Of a stretch of DNA of 64,000 bases, positions 9,591 through 18,949 are shown one piece after another. The DNA is from Symbiodinium natans (Eukaryota > Sar > Dinophyceae > Suessiales > Symbiodiniaceae), in the NCBI GenBank assembly GCA_905221605.1, contig CAJNDS010002696.1, positions 249,786 through 313,785 on the forward strand, given 5' to 3'. A program made the position numbers and the translations under genes. How positions within the stretch are numbered: position 1 is the stretch's first letter; each line of letters begins with the position of its first letter. The notes beneath the pieces are model-generated. The model saw only the letters and a program-made list of their open reading frames with translations. It did no database searches and was not told where the DNA came from.

Positions 9591-9672
9591 GACTGCGAGG
9601 TTGGAATTGGTGCTGCCCCGCCTTTGAAGGTTCTGCTTGATTTGACGCTGGGGCGACGAGCAAGAAGTTTAT
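9591..9672 (+). CDS. exon candidate
   Basis: TTCTATCTCAG acceptor, then DCEVGIGAAPPLKVLLDL and TLGRRARSL. Confidence 0.5.
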
Positions 9673-9778
9673 GGTTAGGTGTTAGGGCTTAGGGCGAAGG
9701 GTCAAGGGTTCCCTAAACCCTTGTGAAAACCCTAAACCCTAAGAAATACTTCTGGAGGGGGGCCTTCAGGGCTTTGGG

Positions 9779-9835
9779 GTTCAGGCCGTACTGGTGCCAA
9801 TGATCTCCAGGGGTCGGATTCCCCATGGATTGTGA
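9779..9835 (+). CDS. terminal exon candidate
   Basis: Reads VQAVLVPMISRGRIPHGL and TGA. Confidence 0.4.
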   Translation, partial: VQAVLVPMISRGRIPHGL

Positions 9836-10198
9836 TTGACAGACCTAAACAAACAGCTCCCCTGCTACTAGGGTTTAGGGTGTAGGGCATAGGGTTTAGG
9901 GCTACTCGGACATACAGTAGGCCGTTATTCCCCTTTTTTGGGGGTTTAGGTTCCTCATAACCCCTTTTAAACGAAACAAAATGGTGCCTGTTCGAAACAG
10001 CAGGGCCCTGAACCCTAAACCCCTGAAGCTCTCTGGAATTTATTCTCCTTGCAGGGGGCCTGATGTAGGACAGTCCCTAATTAGGTATGGATAGCCCAGA
10101 AGAGGCCCAAATGTGGAATGTAGCACCTTCACGGTTTGGGCTTAAGGGTTTTGGGTTTTGGGTTTCGGGTTTTGGGTTTAGGGGGTTTATAGGGTTCA

Positions 10199-10300
10199 GG
10201 GGATCGTAAGCCCAGGAAAACGCCCGACCGACGACACGCATTACGGAGCCTGCTGAAGAAGGTGAACCAGTCGAAGACTGCGTCTTGGGCAGAAGACCAG
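10199..10300 (+). CDS. exon candidate, basic
   Basis: After GGGTTCAG reads DRKPRKTPDRRHALRSLL and KKVNQSKTASWAEDQ. It ends as TTTAGGG begins. Basic and Ser-rich. Confidence 0.55.
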
Positions 10301-10462
10301 GGTTTAGGGTTTCAGGTTCAGGGTACAAGGCTTAGGGTTTATGGCCTTTCAGGGCCCTAACCTTAAACCCTAAAGGCCCTAAGTCCTATAGTATATATAA
10401 TGATACGGATCTAAACCCTAGACCCGGTCTATAGGCTCAGGCCACCCCGCCTCCCCATGTAC

Positions 10463-10530
10463 ATTGAACAACAACCGGCGCATGTCGCTTAGTGAGATTT
10501 GTATGATTTTGGGGCTAGGGTTGCACACTC
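10463..10530 (+). CDS. exon candidate before hairpin E
   Basis: Reads NNNRRMSLSEICMILGLG and runs into the left end of a family E element with GTATAT. Confidence 0.4.
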
Positions 10531-10630
10531 GGACCCGGAGTATATAGGCCCTTATTTCCTTGGTTTAGGGTAAGGGTTCCCTTATAAGGGTACCCTTTTT
10601 ATTCCTAGGTTGCTCCTGTGTCTAGTCTAG
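10531..10630. mobile_element. family E hairpin element between two exon candidates
   Basis: Left end CGGACCCGGAGTATA and right end TTGCTCCTGTGTCTAG. Splice-like GT and AG lie at the ends. The phases I tried do not join cleanly. Confidence 0.6.
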
Positions 10631-10705
10631 TACAAGGCTTCTGGTTTCAACGCGTGGCATGTTAATACGGTGTTTGAGGGTTCGAGTGCCGTGGTGCGGC
10701 GATAG
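10631..10705 (+). CDS. terminal exon candidate after hairpin E
   Basis: Reads YKASGFNAWHVNTVFEGS then SAVVRR and TAG, starting directly at the TCTAG end of the element. Confidence 0.5.
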   Translation, partial: YKASGFNAWHVNTVFEGSSAVVRR

Positions 10706-10764
10706 GGTTGGGGGATCGGAGCTGCAGGCAGGCTCTTAAGGTACAAGAACTTTTTGGGGCTGAG

Positions 10765-10822
10765 GATTTAGGGTTTAGGGTTTAGGGTTTAGGGTTTAGG
10801 GTTTAGGGTTTAGGGTTTAGGG
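10765..10822. repeat. TTTAGGG array
   Basis: Eight heptamers. The last TTTAG is the likely acceptor of the next exon. Confidence 0.9.
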
Positions 10823-10941
10823 CAAGCACCTTGTTTGGGAGTGACAGGTGCAGGCCAATTGAAGCTGCATTACACATCGAGACCCTTTGGCCTCAGGTTA
10901 AGTTCGAGAGCCCAAAAGAAGCAGAGAACATGGCGCCTTGA
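10822..10941 (+). CDS. terminal exon candidate
   Basis: Starts after TTTAG of the array. Reads ASTLFGSDRCRPIEAALH and IETLWPQVKFESPKEAE, ending in TGA. 39 codons. Confidence 0.6.
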   Translation, partial: ASTLFGSDRCRPIEAALHIETLWPQVKFESPKEAENMAP

Positions 10942-11053
10942 GTGAGCTGATGTCTGTATCCCCCTTGGGATTTTTTTAAGTTTTGCTTATATAAGGCCCA
11001 AGAGGATATTAGAAAAATGTTATTTGTTAATTGAGGTTCTCAGGGTAGTATAG

Positions 11054-11143
11054 ATGTTTTTGCTGCACGATGCTGCCAAGGCCTCTGCGAAGCATTTTTG
11101 GAAGACCTTGGAGAAGGCGGCTGAACAAAGACTTGGCCTTTAG
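11054..11143 (+). CDS. small ORF or terminal exon
   Basis: ATG to TAG, reading MFLLHDAAKASAKHFWKT and LEKAAEQRLGL. Amphipathic and Lys/Ala-rich. A start at this ATG or an acceptor just upstream are both possible. Confidence 0.5.
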   Translation: MFLLHDAAKASAKHFWKTLEKAAEQRLGL

Positions 11144-11232
11144 CGTGCTTGGCGCACCAAAAAACCCGAAGCCTCAAACACAAGTGACATCAAACACAAG
11201 GCCACAGCATGAATTGTGTCAGCACTTACTAG

Positions 11233-11340
11233 AAAAGAAATGCTCTCATGGTGTACTTTGTAATTCATGAAGTGCGCACATTTGTTCCCGGAGCCCAACA
11301 AGTCAAAGACCCCGGCAACGGCCACGACCCAGTTGTTTGA
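11233..11340 (+). CDS. terminal exon candidate
   Basis: CACTTACTAG acceptor, then KRNALMVYFVIHEVRTFV and PGAQQVKDPGNGHDPVV, TGA. 35 codons. Confidence 0.55.
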   Translation, partial: KRNALMVYFVIHEVRTFVPGAQQVKDPGNGHDPVV

Positions 11341-11684
11341 GGGAGGTCTAAAGAATTTCAGCCTATGCTACGGGTCATGCTATAAGCCCTAAAGCCTGGT
11401 TTTGAGGGTTTCGATTCTAGGGTTTTCAAGAACCCAGGGTAGGTCCGTATTCCCCTTGTTTTAGGGTTTGGGTTCCCGTCTAAGCCCCTGCAGCCATAAA
11501 CTCGAAACCCTAAACCCAAAAACCCGCGTGTCAAACTAGGAACTCCGACAAGGCTCTGAACCTTACACCCTAAACTCCTAAACCCTGGGTCAAACAAGGA
11601 AACCACCCAAAGCCCTGAACCTTTTAAGCCTTAAACCCTGAGCCCTGAACCCTTTTAAGCCTTAAACCCTAAACCCGGAGCCCT

Positions 11685-11756
11685 AAACCCTAAACCCTAA
11701 ACCCTTAAACCCTAAACCCTTAAACCCTAAACCCTTAAACCCTAAACCCTGAGCCC
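11685..11756. repeat. CCCTAAA/CCCTTAAA array
   Basis: Alternates 7- and 8-base units. Confidence 0.85.
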
Positions 11757-11762
11757 TGGACC

Positions 11763-11867
11763 ATGGTTCAGGTGGAGAAGGGTTTGTGCAAGAAGTACCG
11801 GCACATTCCGCTGGTTGTGAAGCAGGCGGACACTGTGTTTTTTTGGCGTGAGATCCTCAAGTTTTAG
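11763..11867 (+). CDS. small ORF or exon
   Basis: ATG to TAG, reading MVQVEKGLCKKYRHIPLV and VKQADTVFFWREILKF. 34 codons with clear bias. No family recognised. Confidence 0.6.
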   Translation: MVQVEKGLCKKYRHIPLVVKQADTVFFWREILKF

Positions 11868-11889
11868 GGTTTTGGGGTCCTATCACCCC

Positions 11890-12222
11890 CTAACCCTAAA
11901 CCATAAACCCTACACCCTAAACCCTTAAACCCTTAAACCCTTAAACCCTAAACCCTTAAACCCTTAAACCCTTAAACCCTTAAACCCTTAAACCCTTAAA
12001 CCCTTAAACCCTTAAACCCTTAAACCCTTAAACCCTTAAGCCCTATCCCCTAAACCCTAAACCCTAAACCCTAAACCCTTAAACCCTTAAACCCTGAACC
12101 CTTAAACCCTTAAACCCTTAAACCCTTAAACCCTTGAACCCTAAACCCTAAACCCTAAACCCTAAACCCTAAACCCTAAACCCTAAACCCTAAACCCTAA
12201 ACCCTAAACCCTAAACCCTAAG
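11890..12222. repeat. CCCTTAAA then CCCTAAA array
   Basis: A block of uniform 8-mers CCCTTAAA (about 11911-12040), then 13 uniform 7-mers. Local homogenisation of variant units. Confidence 0.9.
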
Positions 12223-12244
12223 CCAGCCTTGGGGCTGCTTGCAG

Positions 12245-12286
12245 GCCACCACCAAGCCGCACGGCATGACCGCCTGCGCTCTGCAG
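12245..12286 (+). CDS. 42-nt micro-exon candidate
   Basis: GCTGCTTGCAG acceptor, 14 codons reading ATTKPHGMTACALQ, then a GTGCGA donor. Canonical borders in phase 0. Confidence 0.5.
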
Positions 12287-12299
12287 GTGCGAGAGTTGC

Positions 12300-12540
12300 C
12301 ATCTGGGGTTTAGGGTTTGGGGTTTGGGGTTTGGGGTTTAGGGTTTGGGGTTTAGGGTGTAAGGTTTAGGGTTTTATGGTTTAGGGTTTGGGGTCTAGGG
12401 TTTCGGTTTGGGGTTTAGGGTTTGGGGTTTGGGGTTTGGGGTTTGGGGTGTAAGGTTTAGGGTTTTATGGTTTAGGGTTTGGGGTCTAGGGTTTAGGGTT
12501 TGGGGTTTAGGGTTTGGGGTTTAGGGTTCCGGGTTTAGTT
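12300..12540. repeat. TTTGGGG/TTTAGGG degenerate array
   Basis: Plus-orientation units mixed with TTTGGGG. A composite unit of about 110 bp appears twice. Confidence 0.85.
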
Positions 12541-12865
12541 GTTTTTTTGTATGGGAGGTTCAGTTTATCAGGGGTTCAGGGTTTGGGCCTTTGTTTCTGG
12601 GTATTTAGGTTTCAAGTTTTGGGGGCTCATGGTGTAGTGTAGGGGTTCAGTGTTTAGAGTCTAGGTTGATGGTACGGGGGGGGGGGGCGAACCTAAACCC
12701 TAAACCCTGAACCCTAGCCCCTAAACTTGGGCCTTGACAGCTCTGAAGTAGGAGTCTTCTGAGCCTTTGAAGTCGTCTAGTTAGGGTCTCAGGGCTTCTT
12801 TAGGCCTTCAGGCTGTGAGGGTTAGGGTAGGAATGGTCTAACCCTAGACCCTAAAGCCTGAACCC

Positions 12866-12960
12866 CAACCCTAAACCCTAAACCCTAAACCCTAAACCCT
12901 AAACCCTAAACCCTAAACCCTAAACCCTAAACCCTAAACCCTAAACCCTAAACCCTAAAT
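12866..12960. repeat. CCCTAAA array
   Basis: About thirteen heptamers. Confidence 0.9.
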
Positions 12961-12986
12961 CCTGGGGCTTCGGGTTTGTTCTTCAG

Positions 12987-13042
12987 AGACCTTTCAACAG
13001 GGATGCCCTCCAGCTTTCTCAAGCCTCCGAGCTGTCCTTCAG
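12987..13042 (+). CDS. exon candidate
   Basis: TTGTTCTTCAG acceptor, then RPFNRDALQLSQASELSF. Confidence 0.5.
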
Positions 13043-13136
13043 GGTTCTAGGGGTTTAGGGTTTAGGGTTTAGGGTTTAGGGTTTAGGGTTTAGGGGTCCC
13101 TGGTACTATAGGGTACTTTAGGGTAAAAACCTTCAG

Positions 13137-13238
13137 CCGGAGGTGCAGCTGTGCGAGTACCGCCAGTTTCGACACACCTTGGCGCGCAACGTCTACGGCC
13201 TGGCAGATGACCAGCGCCTTGCCAGTTTAGTACCCTAA
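13137..13238 (+). CDS. terminal exon candidate, strong codon bias
   Basis: After CCTTCAG reads PEVQLCEYRQFRHTLARN and VYGLADDQRLASLVP, TAA. Almost all third positions are G or C. Confidence 0.6.
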   Translation, partial: PEVQLCEYRQFRHTLARNVYGLADDQRLASLVP

Positions 13239-13565
13239 ACCAGAAACCCTAAACCCCAAAACCATAACCCTAAACCCTCAGTCTCGGGTTTATGGTTACC
13301 GGTTTAAGCTTCTCGTCTCGCTCGTTTTAGTGATAGGGCTGTGGGGCTTTCGGTGCTATAGGGTTGAGGAATGAGGATGCACTGTAGGGCCCTTGTGTTC
13401 TTTGTTTTGGGGCCGTGTATTCCGTTTCCAAGCGCCATTATTCAACACAACTCTGCACCCTTGTCGGTGTCGTCTTTGGTTGCCCTAAATCCTCAACCCT
13501 CTACCCTAAACCCTAAACCCAAAACCCTAAACCCTAAACCCTAAGCCTTGTTTCCGTGGCTTCAG

Positions 13566-13619
13566 TTGGCAACATGCTCTCATTCAAGCTCTGTATAAGC
13601 TCTGCCACAGTGTCAGGGT
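13566..13619 (+). CDS. exon candidate
   Basis: GTGGCTTCAG acceptor, then VGNMLSFKLCISSATVSG. Confidence 0.4.
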
Positions 13620-13629
13620 TTAGGGTGCA

Positions 13630-13755
13630 CTTTGGGATGCTCCTCCTTGTACTAATCGTCCTTAGTAGGGAATGATTAGAGTATCCCCTATGATGATCCC
13701 TATCGAGAGCCCTAAACCCTAAACCCTAAACCCTAAAAAAAGGGGGAGCATCCCA
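13630..13755. mobile_element. family C hairpin with telomere-like insert
   Basis: GGGATGCTCCTCCTTGTACT on the left and GGGGGAGCATCCC on the right are inverted. Four CCCTAAA units (about 13712-13738) interrupt the right half. Confidence 0.75.
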
Positions 13756-13841
13756 AGCTACACTCATCCCTGGTCCCTTACTTCAGGGTCTGAAGTTGTT
13801 TCTGGGGGTTTAGGGCTTATAGGGTTACAGGGTTGCAGGGT

Positions 13842-13943
13842 TAGGGTTTAGGGTTTAGGGTTTAGGGTTTAGGGTTTAGGGTTTAGGGTTTAGGGTTTAG
13901 GGTTTAGGGTTTAGGGTTTAGGGTTTAGGGTTAGGGTTTAGGG
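13842..13943. repeat. TTTAGGG array
   Basis: About fourteen heptamers. Its final TTTAG precedes the next exon. Confidence 0.9.
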
Positions 13944-14037
13944 TCGCTTTGACTCGCCCGCCAGTCAACGAAAGGTCCATGCGCACAGAAGACCAGTCGT
14001 CTCGAACCAGCGCCGAGGACAGCTCTGCACCATGTCA
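13944..14037 (+). CDS. exon candidate
   Basis: Reads ALTRPPVNERSMRTEDQS and SRTSAEDSSAPCQ between two TTTAGGG arrays. Confidence 0.5.
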
Positions 14038-14173
14038 GGGTTTAGGGTTTAGGGTTTAGGGTTTAAGGTTTAGGGTTTAGGGTTTAGGGTTCAGGGTTTA
14101 GGGTTTAGGGTGCCGCAGAACACAAACCTTACGCTTTGAACCCCTGAATACAAGCAGGGGTTTGGGGTTTAGG

Positions 14174-14341
14174 AGCACAGCCGAACAGAGCCAGACATGT
14201 GTGCAAGGACTACATGGTGCGGGAAAAGACCTGCGTGAAATGCTCCTTGCCATACTGAGCGGGGACGGTGCTTGGCTGTGGGCAAGGGCTGTATGGGTCC
14301 TACTTTTTTATGCTCATGCTTGTTGGGATTGTTCAATATAA
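14174..14341 (+). CDS. exon candidate, 55 codons
   Basis: After GGTTTAG reads STAEQSQTCVQGLHGAGK, DLREMLLAILSGDGAW and a hydrophobic tail WVLLFYAHACW to TAA. A GTATGG donor at about 14290 could trim the tail. Confidence 0.6.
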   Translation, partial: STAEQSQTCVQGLHGAGKDLREMLLAILSGDGAWLWARAVWVLLFYAHACWDCSI

Positions 14342-14379
14342 GCCTTGAATTTAACATAACTGTACATGGAACTGTATTA

Positions 14380-14600
14380 GGACACTTAAGGGGCTTATAA
14401 GTGTTATAAGCACAGTCCTCGATAATTGGTTAAGAAGTACCAGTCGTTGTGAGCGGTTCATAGGTGAGCAGCAAGTTTGCAGACAGTCCCCAAACTCACC
14501 TGGGAGATTACGAAAATAGGGGACCCCCAATATAGATCCCCAAAGAGTAGGATTCCCTCATTAAAAGGACCACATTAAGGTACCCCTACTATCGTAAGAG
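14380..14600. other. intergenic or intronic, hairpin-like
   Basis: Holds short inverted segments (CTTATAAGTGTTATAAG, GGGGACCCCC). No convincing exon. Confidence 0.3.
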
Positions 14601-15107
14601 CCCACCTATTATGCTGCCGGGGGTTTAGGCTTAGGGTTTATGGTTTCGACTTGAGTGCTAATAAGGGTGTGGGTTCCTCCTGCCTGGACTCTTTTTTGCG
14701 GACGCATTCTCAGTTTCTTTACTGTTGACGTTGCATTTATAACCCCCCCCCAGATTTTGTTTTGGTTTCTGGGGTTTTGAGGGTTGCAAAAAGAGAGGGT
14801 AGTAATTTGGGCGGGGGGGTCAGCTGTCAAGAAGGGTTTGCTTTGGCTTGTTTGCAAGGGTTCAGCCTCCTCTCTGCAGCTCTTTTTACTCTGCGACCGC
14901 GACTTTGTCTGTCTGTTGTGCTCTGCTCTGTTGCAATGGACCGCCCCTCTGCTGCCTCTTGGCTCTAGTTATTTCTTGTGGTTCTGGCTGTGAATCCGGA
15001 CAAGGGTCTGAGGAGATGGATGTAGCCACCAACTCGACCCGTGTCGGGTCTGAGGCCCCCGCTCCATGGGTGGGGATCGTAGTCTGGGTTTTATTTACCC
15101 ACCCAAA

Positions 15108-15304
15108 GGCTGCCAATGTTGGTGGCAATGGATCTGGCGCTGGGGCGCTTGAATCTCGGCGCCAACATTCGTGGTCTGGAGGACTATCTGCCTTCTGGCC
15201 CTGTTCCTTTTCTGCAGTGGTTTAGGGTTGGGGCTTTGTGCTCATGGGCCAGAGCCCACAGCGGGAACTTCATGCTAGCCCAAGCCCTACACCCCAGACC
15301 CTAA
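15108..15304 (+). CDS. exon candidate
   Basis: Frame through 15116 reads MLVAMDLALGRLNLGANI and RGLEDYLPSGPVPFLQW. G/C third positions. An overlapping 125-codon frame (14848-15225) is open but biased less well. Confidence 0.5.
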
Positions 15305-15381
15305 ACCATTACTAGTGGATGTACTGCCTTTTTAAAACCCTACTTAAACCCAACCCGAAAGCCTAAACCCTAGACCCTAAG

Positions 15382-15483
15382 CCTGCTCCAGCCAAGGGTG
15401 GTTTCTCTCGGCGTTCTGTGCTGTCCTCTCGCATTCGTGGGAAGATGGAGCGATTTCTGCTCTCTGGCGGTGTTCGGGTTTAG
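15382..15483 (+). CDS. terminal exon candidate
   Basis: Reads PAPAKGGFSRRSVLSSRI and RGKMERFLLSGGVRV, TAG. Basic. Confidence 0.5.
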   Translation, partial: PAPAKGGFSRRSVLSSRIRGKMERFLLSGGVRV

Positions 15484-15635
15484 TCAGGCTTAATAAGTAA
15501 TTGGTTCAATCACGGTGTCCCTGGAGGCACTCTGCGCGTCTGGGAGCATATGTGTCTCTGGGCAGCATGGTTGGCATGGGGTTTAGGGTTTAGGTTTAGG
15601 GTTTAAGGTGAAGGGTTTGGTTGATTGGATGCCAG

Positions 15636-15707
15636 AACGAGCTTCTGTATGCTGCGGTGCAGGAGGACCTGGGGCACATCTTTAACAAAACCAACCCTAA
15701 AGACTCT
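15636..15707 (+). CDS. exon with canonical borders
   Basis: 24 codons, NELLYAAVQEDLGHIFNK then TNPKDS. Preceded by GATGCCAG and followed by GTAAGT. Joins in phase 0 to 15779-15901 across a 71-nt GT-AG intron. No domain recognised. Confidence 0.7.
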
Positions 15708-15778
15708 GTAAGTGGCCCTAACTAACTAATATACTATATAATTCAAAATTCAAGAAGCCCCAAACCCTCAATCTCTAG

Positions 15779-15901
15779 AGTTTAACCCTGGAGAATCTGC
15801 CGACGGAGATGCTGAGCTGCATCAGCGACAACGGTCGCTGGGCCTACAGCCAGCTTCTTGGCTTCTGTCTCCTTTTTCTGATTTTTCTTGGGGCTAGTTA
15901 G
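15779..15901 (+). CDS. terminal exon, pairs with 15636-15707
   Basis: After CTCTAG reads SLTLENLPTEMLSCISDN and GRWAYSQLLGFC, then a hydrophobic tail to TAG. Phase agrees with the upstream donor. Confidence 0.65.
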   Translation, partial: SLTLENLPTEMLSCISDNGRWAYSQLLGFCLLFLIFLGAS

Positions 15902-15920
15902 AGGGGTCTAAGGGGTGTAG

Positions 15921-16088
15921 TTAATCGAAAACTTACCCCATTCGAGGTCTGATCTGTTTCTGGCTCGCTCTGCCCGCGCCTCTGGTCAGCAGATTGGGGA
16001 CTGGAGCCTCTGGTTGCAGAGCTGTCTGATACCGGTTCTAGTCTTTCTCTTCTTTCTATTGGTTTTTCAAGATCCAGAATACACATAA
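15921..16088 (+). CDS. exon candidate with hydrophobic end
   Basis: Open for 55 codons. Core RSDLFLARSARASGQQIG then DWSLWLQSCLIPVLVFLFF, a likely membrane segment, then TAA. A minus-strand ORF overlaps with weaker bias. Confidence 0.45.
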   Translation, partial: LIENLPHSRSDLFLARSARASGQQIGDWSLWLQSCLIPVLVFLFFLLVFQDPEYT

Positions 16089-16234
16089 ATAGATGATTCC
16101 TATTATTTCTTTTTTTGGAATACAAATTCATAAGCATGCATGTTTTCTCTATTTGTTGCTATAATTTTCGAATGTTTATAGATTTTTTACTTTTGAATTA
16201 TTTCTATCATTCCTATGGTTTCCTTTATTTACAG

Positions 16235-16297
16235 ATGCCCGGAAGAAAACTAAATGGAACTCACTTGTTTTTAAAGTTTGAAAACTTTTGTGCTTAA
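16235..16297 (+). CDS. terminal exon candidate
   Basis: AT-rich upstream, TTCCTTTATTTACAG acceptor, then MPGRKLNGTHLFLKFENF and TAA. Confidence 0.5.
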   Translation: MPGRKLNGTHLFLKFENFCA

Positions 16298-16414
16298 AAT
16301 CTTTCAAAACACTCCTAAACGATTAGCGCATTTGAAGCCATACATCTTCTGAGCTCTTTTCTTAAAAGATATACTTTGTCTGATTCATCGTGTTAGGTAC
16401 TCTCGCTCATATGC

Positions 16415-16669
16415 TTGCGTTTTGTTTCGCACAGGTATGGACTTGTACTTCATTGTAGCGTCGCACGCGCGGAGCTTACAGTGAAACCATTGTCATCTCA
16501 ACCCGGTGCTCTGTTATCGGCCATCGGGAAAGCAGGGTGCTGTCGTCGGTCCCTGAACACGGTGGTACTGTTATCGCTCCACCGTCTCCCCCCTTCTTGT
16601 GTTAGACACGGCGGTGCTAGTATCGGTCCTCCATGTCTCGCGTCTGTTTTTCCACAGTCGCCAGACTGA
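16415..16669 (+). CDS. possible coding segment
   Basis: Open frame YGLVLHCSVARAELTVKP after TTTGTTTCGCACAG. Bias is ordinary and other frames are partly open. Confidence 0.3.
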   Translation: MRFVSHRYGLVLHCSVARAELTVKPLSSQPGALLSAIGKAGCCRRSLNTVVLLSLHRLPPSCVRHGGASIGPPCLASVFPQSPD

Positions 16670-17013
16670 AACAGCAGCAGCAAGACAAGCAGTACGACAT
16701 CATGTTTTGTTTAAGTCAGCTTGCTTTTGGCATCCTGTCGCAAATGTTTCCTGGTGCTCCTTTTGCCACAAACACTAACACAGTCACAGAGCATGACGTC
16801 TTCATGTCAGGAGCTTGTTTAAATGCCCGTGTCACGGGCATCAAGTACCGTAGATGTTCAAAGAGCTTTAACAGGGCTCTGAAACCAGGTTTTAGGTTTC
16901 CCAGCCATAGAGCCGGCCCCGATGTGCGTATTGGAGCTCCATTGGAGCAGGCGCACACTAGCCAAGAACTTTTTAAGTCCACAACCTCAATTTCTAAGAC
17001 CTTCAAACCGTAA
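16633..17013 (+). CDS. long exon candidate, 126 codons
   Basis: The frame after GTTTTTCCACAG reads RLKQQQQDKQYDIMFCLS, HDVFMSGACLNARVTG and DVRIGAPLEQAHTSQELF, ending in TAA. In the repeat-poor island. A glutamine run starts it. No family recognised. A 123-codon minus-strand ORF overlaps. Confidence 0.5.
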   Translation: MSRVCFSTVARLKQQQQDKQYDIMFCLSQLAFGILSQMFPGAPFATNTNTVTEHDVFMSGACLNARVTGIKYRRCSKSFNRALKPGFRFPSHRAGPDVRIGAPLEQAHTSQELFKSTTSISKTFKP

Positions 17014-17317
17014 CTGGAATGTTGAGGGTTCGTAAGGGAACCTGGATAGGGTACGGAAGGAGCGTGGGAGTTTAGGCTATATCGCACGCTTTAAGGATGA
17101 CCCTTCGTCCATAAAAGCTTAAACATCAATCACTTGGGTTTCCAGTAGCAGCTGCCGATCCAACTTTCCACGATGGCTGCCGAGCTGCAACCTTCTCCAA
17201 ACAGTATCTGCCCCAAACGATTGTCAGCGATTGTGTGTGTGTGGCTGCTAGAATGTGTGGCTTCGGTGTGCATCTTGGAGTTGCTTTGTGTTTGCAAGAT
17301 TTGTGGGTTGAGCACGC

Positions 17318-17533
17318 GTGCCTGTTGTCGGTTGGAGGATGCAGTGCTGTAGTGCCAAGCAAGCCAACAGCGGTTTGGAATGGAACGCGACCCTTCCACA
17401 GCGGCCCATGGTCCGGATCGCGGCAGACAAGAAGGCAATGCCTGCAGCCGAAGTCAAAATGTTGGGCTATCGGCACGCAAACGCCTTCGACTGGGGCGCC
17501 GTCGCAAGAGCTGCAGGTGGGCGTTCTGGATAA
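17318..17533 (+). CDS. exon candidate, strong codon bias
   Basis: Reads SAKQANSGLEWNATLPQR, MVRIAADKKAMPAAEVKM and LGYRHANAFDWGAVARAA, ending near a GTGGGC donor or at TAA. Three overlapping ORFs in other frames have poorer third-position bias. Confidence 0.6.
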   Translation: MPVVGWRMQCCSAKQANSGLEWNATLPQRPMVRIAADKKAMPAAEVKMLGYRHANAFDWGAVARAAGGRSG

Positions 17534-17639
17534 TCAAGCATCATTTAAAGGTAATAGGTAGAGTTAAGTCGAGATTGGACCCACAGCGTTCCCTGGATGA
17601 TCCGCTATTTGTTCTTGTAGAAGGGTAAAGTGTTTCGTG

Positions 17640-18130
17640 TAAATATTAGAATATAACATGTGTATATGTATTTATATACACATGTACACGAGATATATTC
17701 CCGGCAACACTTCAACTGTCACAGAAAAGTGCAAGCATTCAGTGTTCGCAAGCCTAAAGCCCTGGACCCTGGAAAAAGTTAAGCCCTAGTTTGCCCTGAT
17801 TTTTATAGGAAAAGGTTTGTGATAAAGCTCAACGTGCCCTCAGCCTCAGCCGTCAGAATTCGGTCTAAACTAGAGTTGATTACGGTCATGCTTTTTTCTC
17901 CTCCGAAACAGTATACCTAACCACATGTTCGAAATTATGTTTTGCTGCAGTCTTCTTTAGTTTTGTAAGTTTTTTGGCACATCTAAGCCATTCACTGAAT
18001 GATCAGAGACTATGCACGAGGGTTGCGTATTTTGTTGTTTTTCTTTCGACAACATGAAGAAACGAGCTATTGTAAAACTAGAAAGCAATGTCATGTGAGA
18101 ATGCGTGTGTGAGTAGTGGCTTTTGCTCAA
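17640..18130. other. non-coding stretch in repeat-poor island
   Basis: AT-rich with a short TA/TG tract near 17650-17690. No convincing exon seen. Confidence 0.4.
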
Positions 18131-18136
18131 GTTTTT

Positions 18137-18225
<89 letters not shown>
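18129..18225. repeat. (TC)n microsatellite
   Basis: About 45 TC units after a T run. Translated, it only gives a Ser-Leu artefact. Confidence 0.95.
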
Positions 18226-18226
<1 letters not shown>

Positions 18227-18304
18227 GCAGTTCTTGCTTCTTTGACGCCTCAGGCCCGTACCTTCTGACTGAACACCAATGCTAAATATTATTTCTTATG
18301 TTGT

Positions 18305-18802
18305 GTGATTCCAGGCGGCGTGGGCAAAAACAAGCCGTCACCACATACCACGTGGACGAGAATAGGCGAGCCATTGCTCATTGCTCGGCTCTCAGTGTTT
18401 CTTGTGTTTCTTAACAGCTGCAAACAACATAGATTTAAGGACTTTCAGAAAAGGCGTCGCGATCAGAAGCAGGTACAAGAAGAAGAGGACGAAGAAGAAG
18501 AAGAAGCAAAGAAGGCCATATGCGATCACACTGTATTGATTGTAAGGCGGCTTCTTCTTCCTTTACACCCATGCAACTGCGTTTATTCATCCAAATGCAA
18601 TGCAGTTAGATTAAAGGTCAAGTCTGTGCTGAAGGACAAAGTGAGCTTCGGCGAAAGGAAGGCCAGGGTATTCACAGTTAAGCAGTTGCGCGTTATGCAT
18701 TTTTCTTGCCAGGCTACAATGATTCACTCGTATTCGGCGCCAGAAAGAAAGTCAGCAAGACCTGTGGCGATTCGCTTGGAATTATGTTTGGTTAGAAGCT
18801 GA
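18305..18802 (+). CDS. coding region, charged coiled segment
   Basis: Open for 165 codons. Clearest part is FKDFQKRRRDQKQVQEEE followed by a Glu-rich run and AKKAICDHTV, likely coiled or disordered. GATTCCAG at 18309-18316 and CTTAACAG at 18411-18418 are possible acceptors, so it may be several exons. Another frame (QAVTTYHVDENRRAIAHC) is open at the 5' part. Confidence 0.45.
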   Translation: MIPGGVGKNKPSPHTTWTRIGEPLLIARLSVFLVFLNSCKQHRFKDFQKRRRDQKQVQEEEDEEEEEAKKAICDHTVLIVRRLLLPLHPCNCVYSSKCNAVRLKVKSVLKDKVSFGERKARVFTVKQLRVMHFSCQATMIHSYSAPERKSARPVAIRLELCLVRS

Positions 18803-18820
18803 CGTTCGTCTTACCTCAGG

Positions 18821-18931
18821 ATGGCTATCAACTATGACGACATGCGTGTTCAATGCGATCGCTGCGGTCGTCGAGACTCTCGGAGTTGCGGTACAATGGA
18901 GGCCATGACTGCTTGCAATATAGTTTCCTGA
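18821..18931 (+). CDS. small ORF or first exon with a CxxC pair
   Basis: ATG after CTTACCTCAGG. Reads MAINYDDMRVQCDRCGRR then DSRSCGTMEAMTACN and TGA. The CDRC pair could be half of a zinc-binding knuckle. Confidence 0.5.
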   Translation: MAINYDDMRVQCDRCGRRDSRSCGTMEAMTACNIVS

Positions 18932-18949
18932 GAACTCATGCATCTGCAG

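Noticed and set aside
11890-12222. CRISPR array
   Set aside because: No alternating repeat-spacer structure. The units are contiguous telomere-like repeats in a eukaryotic sequence.
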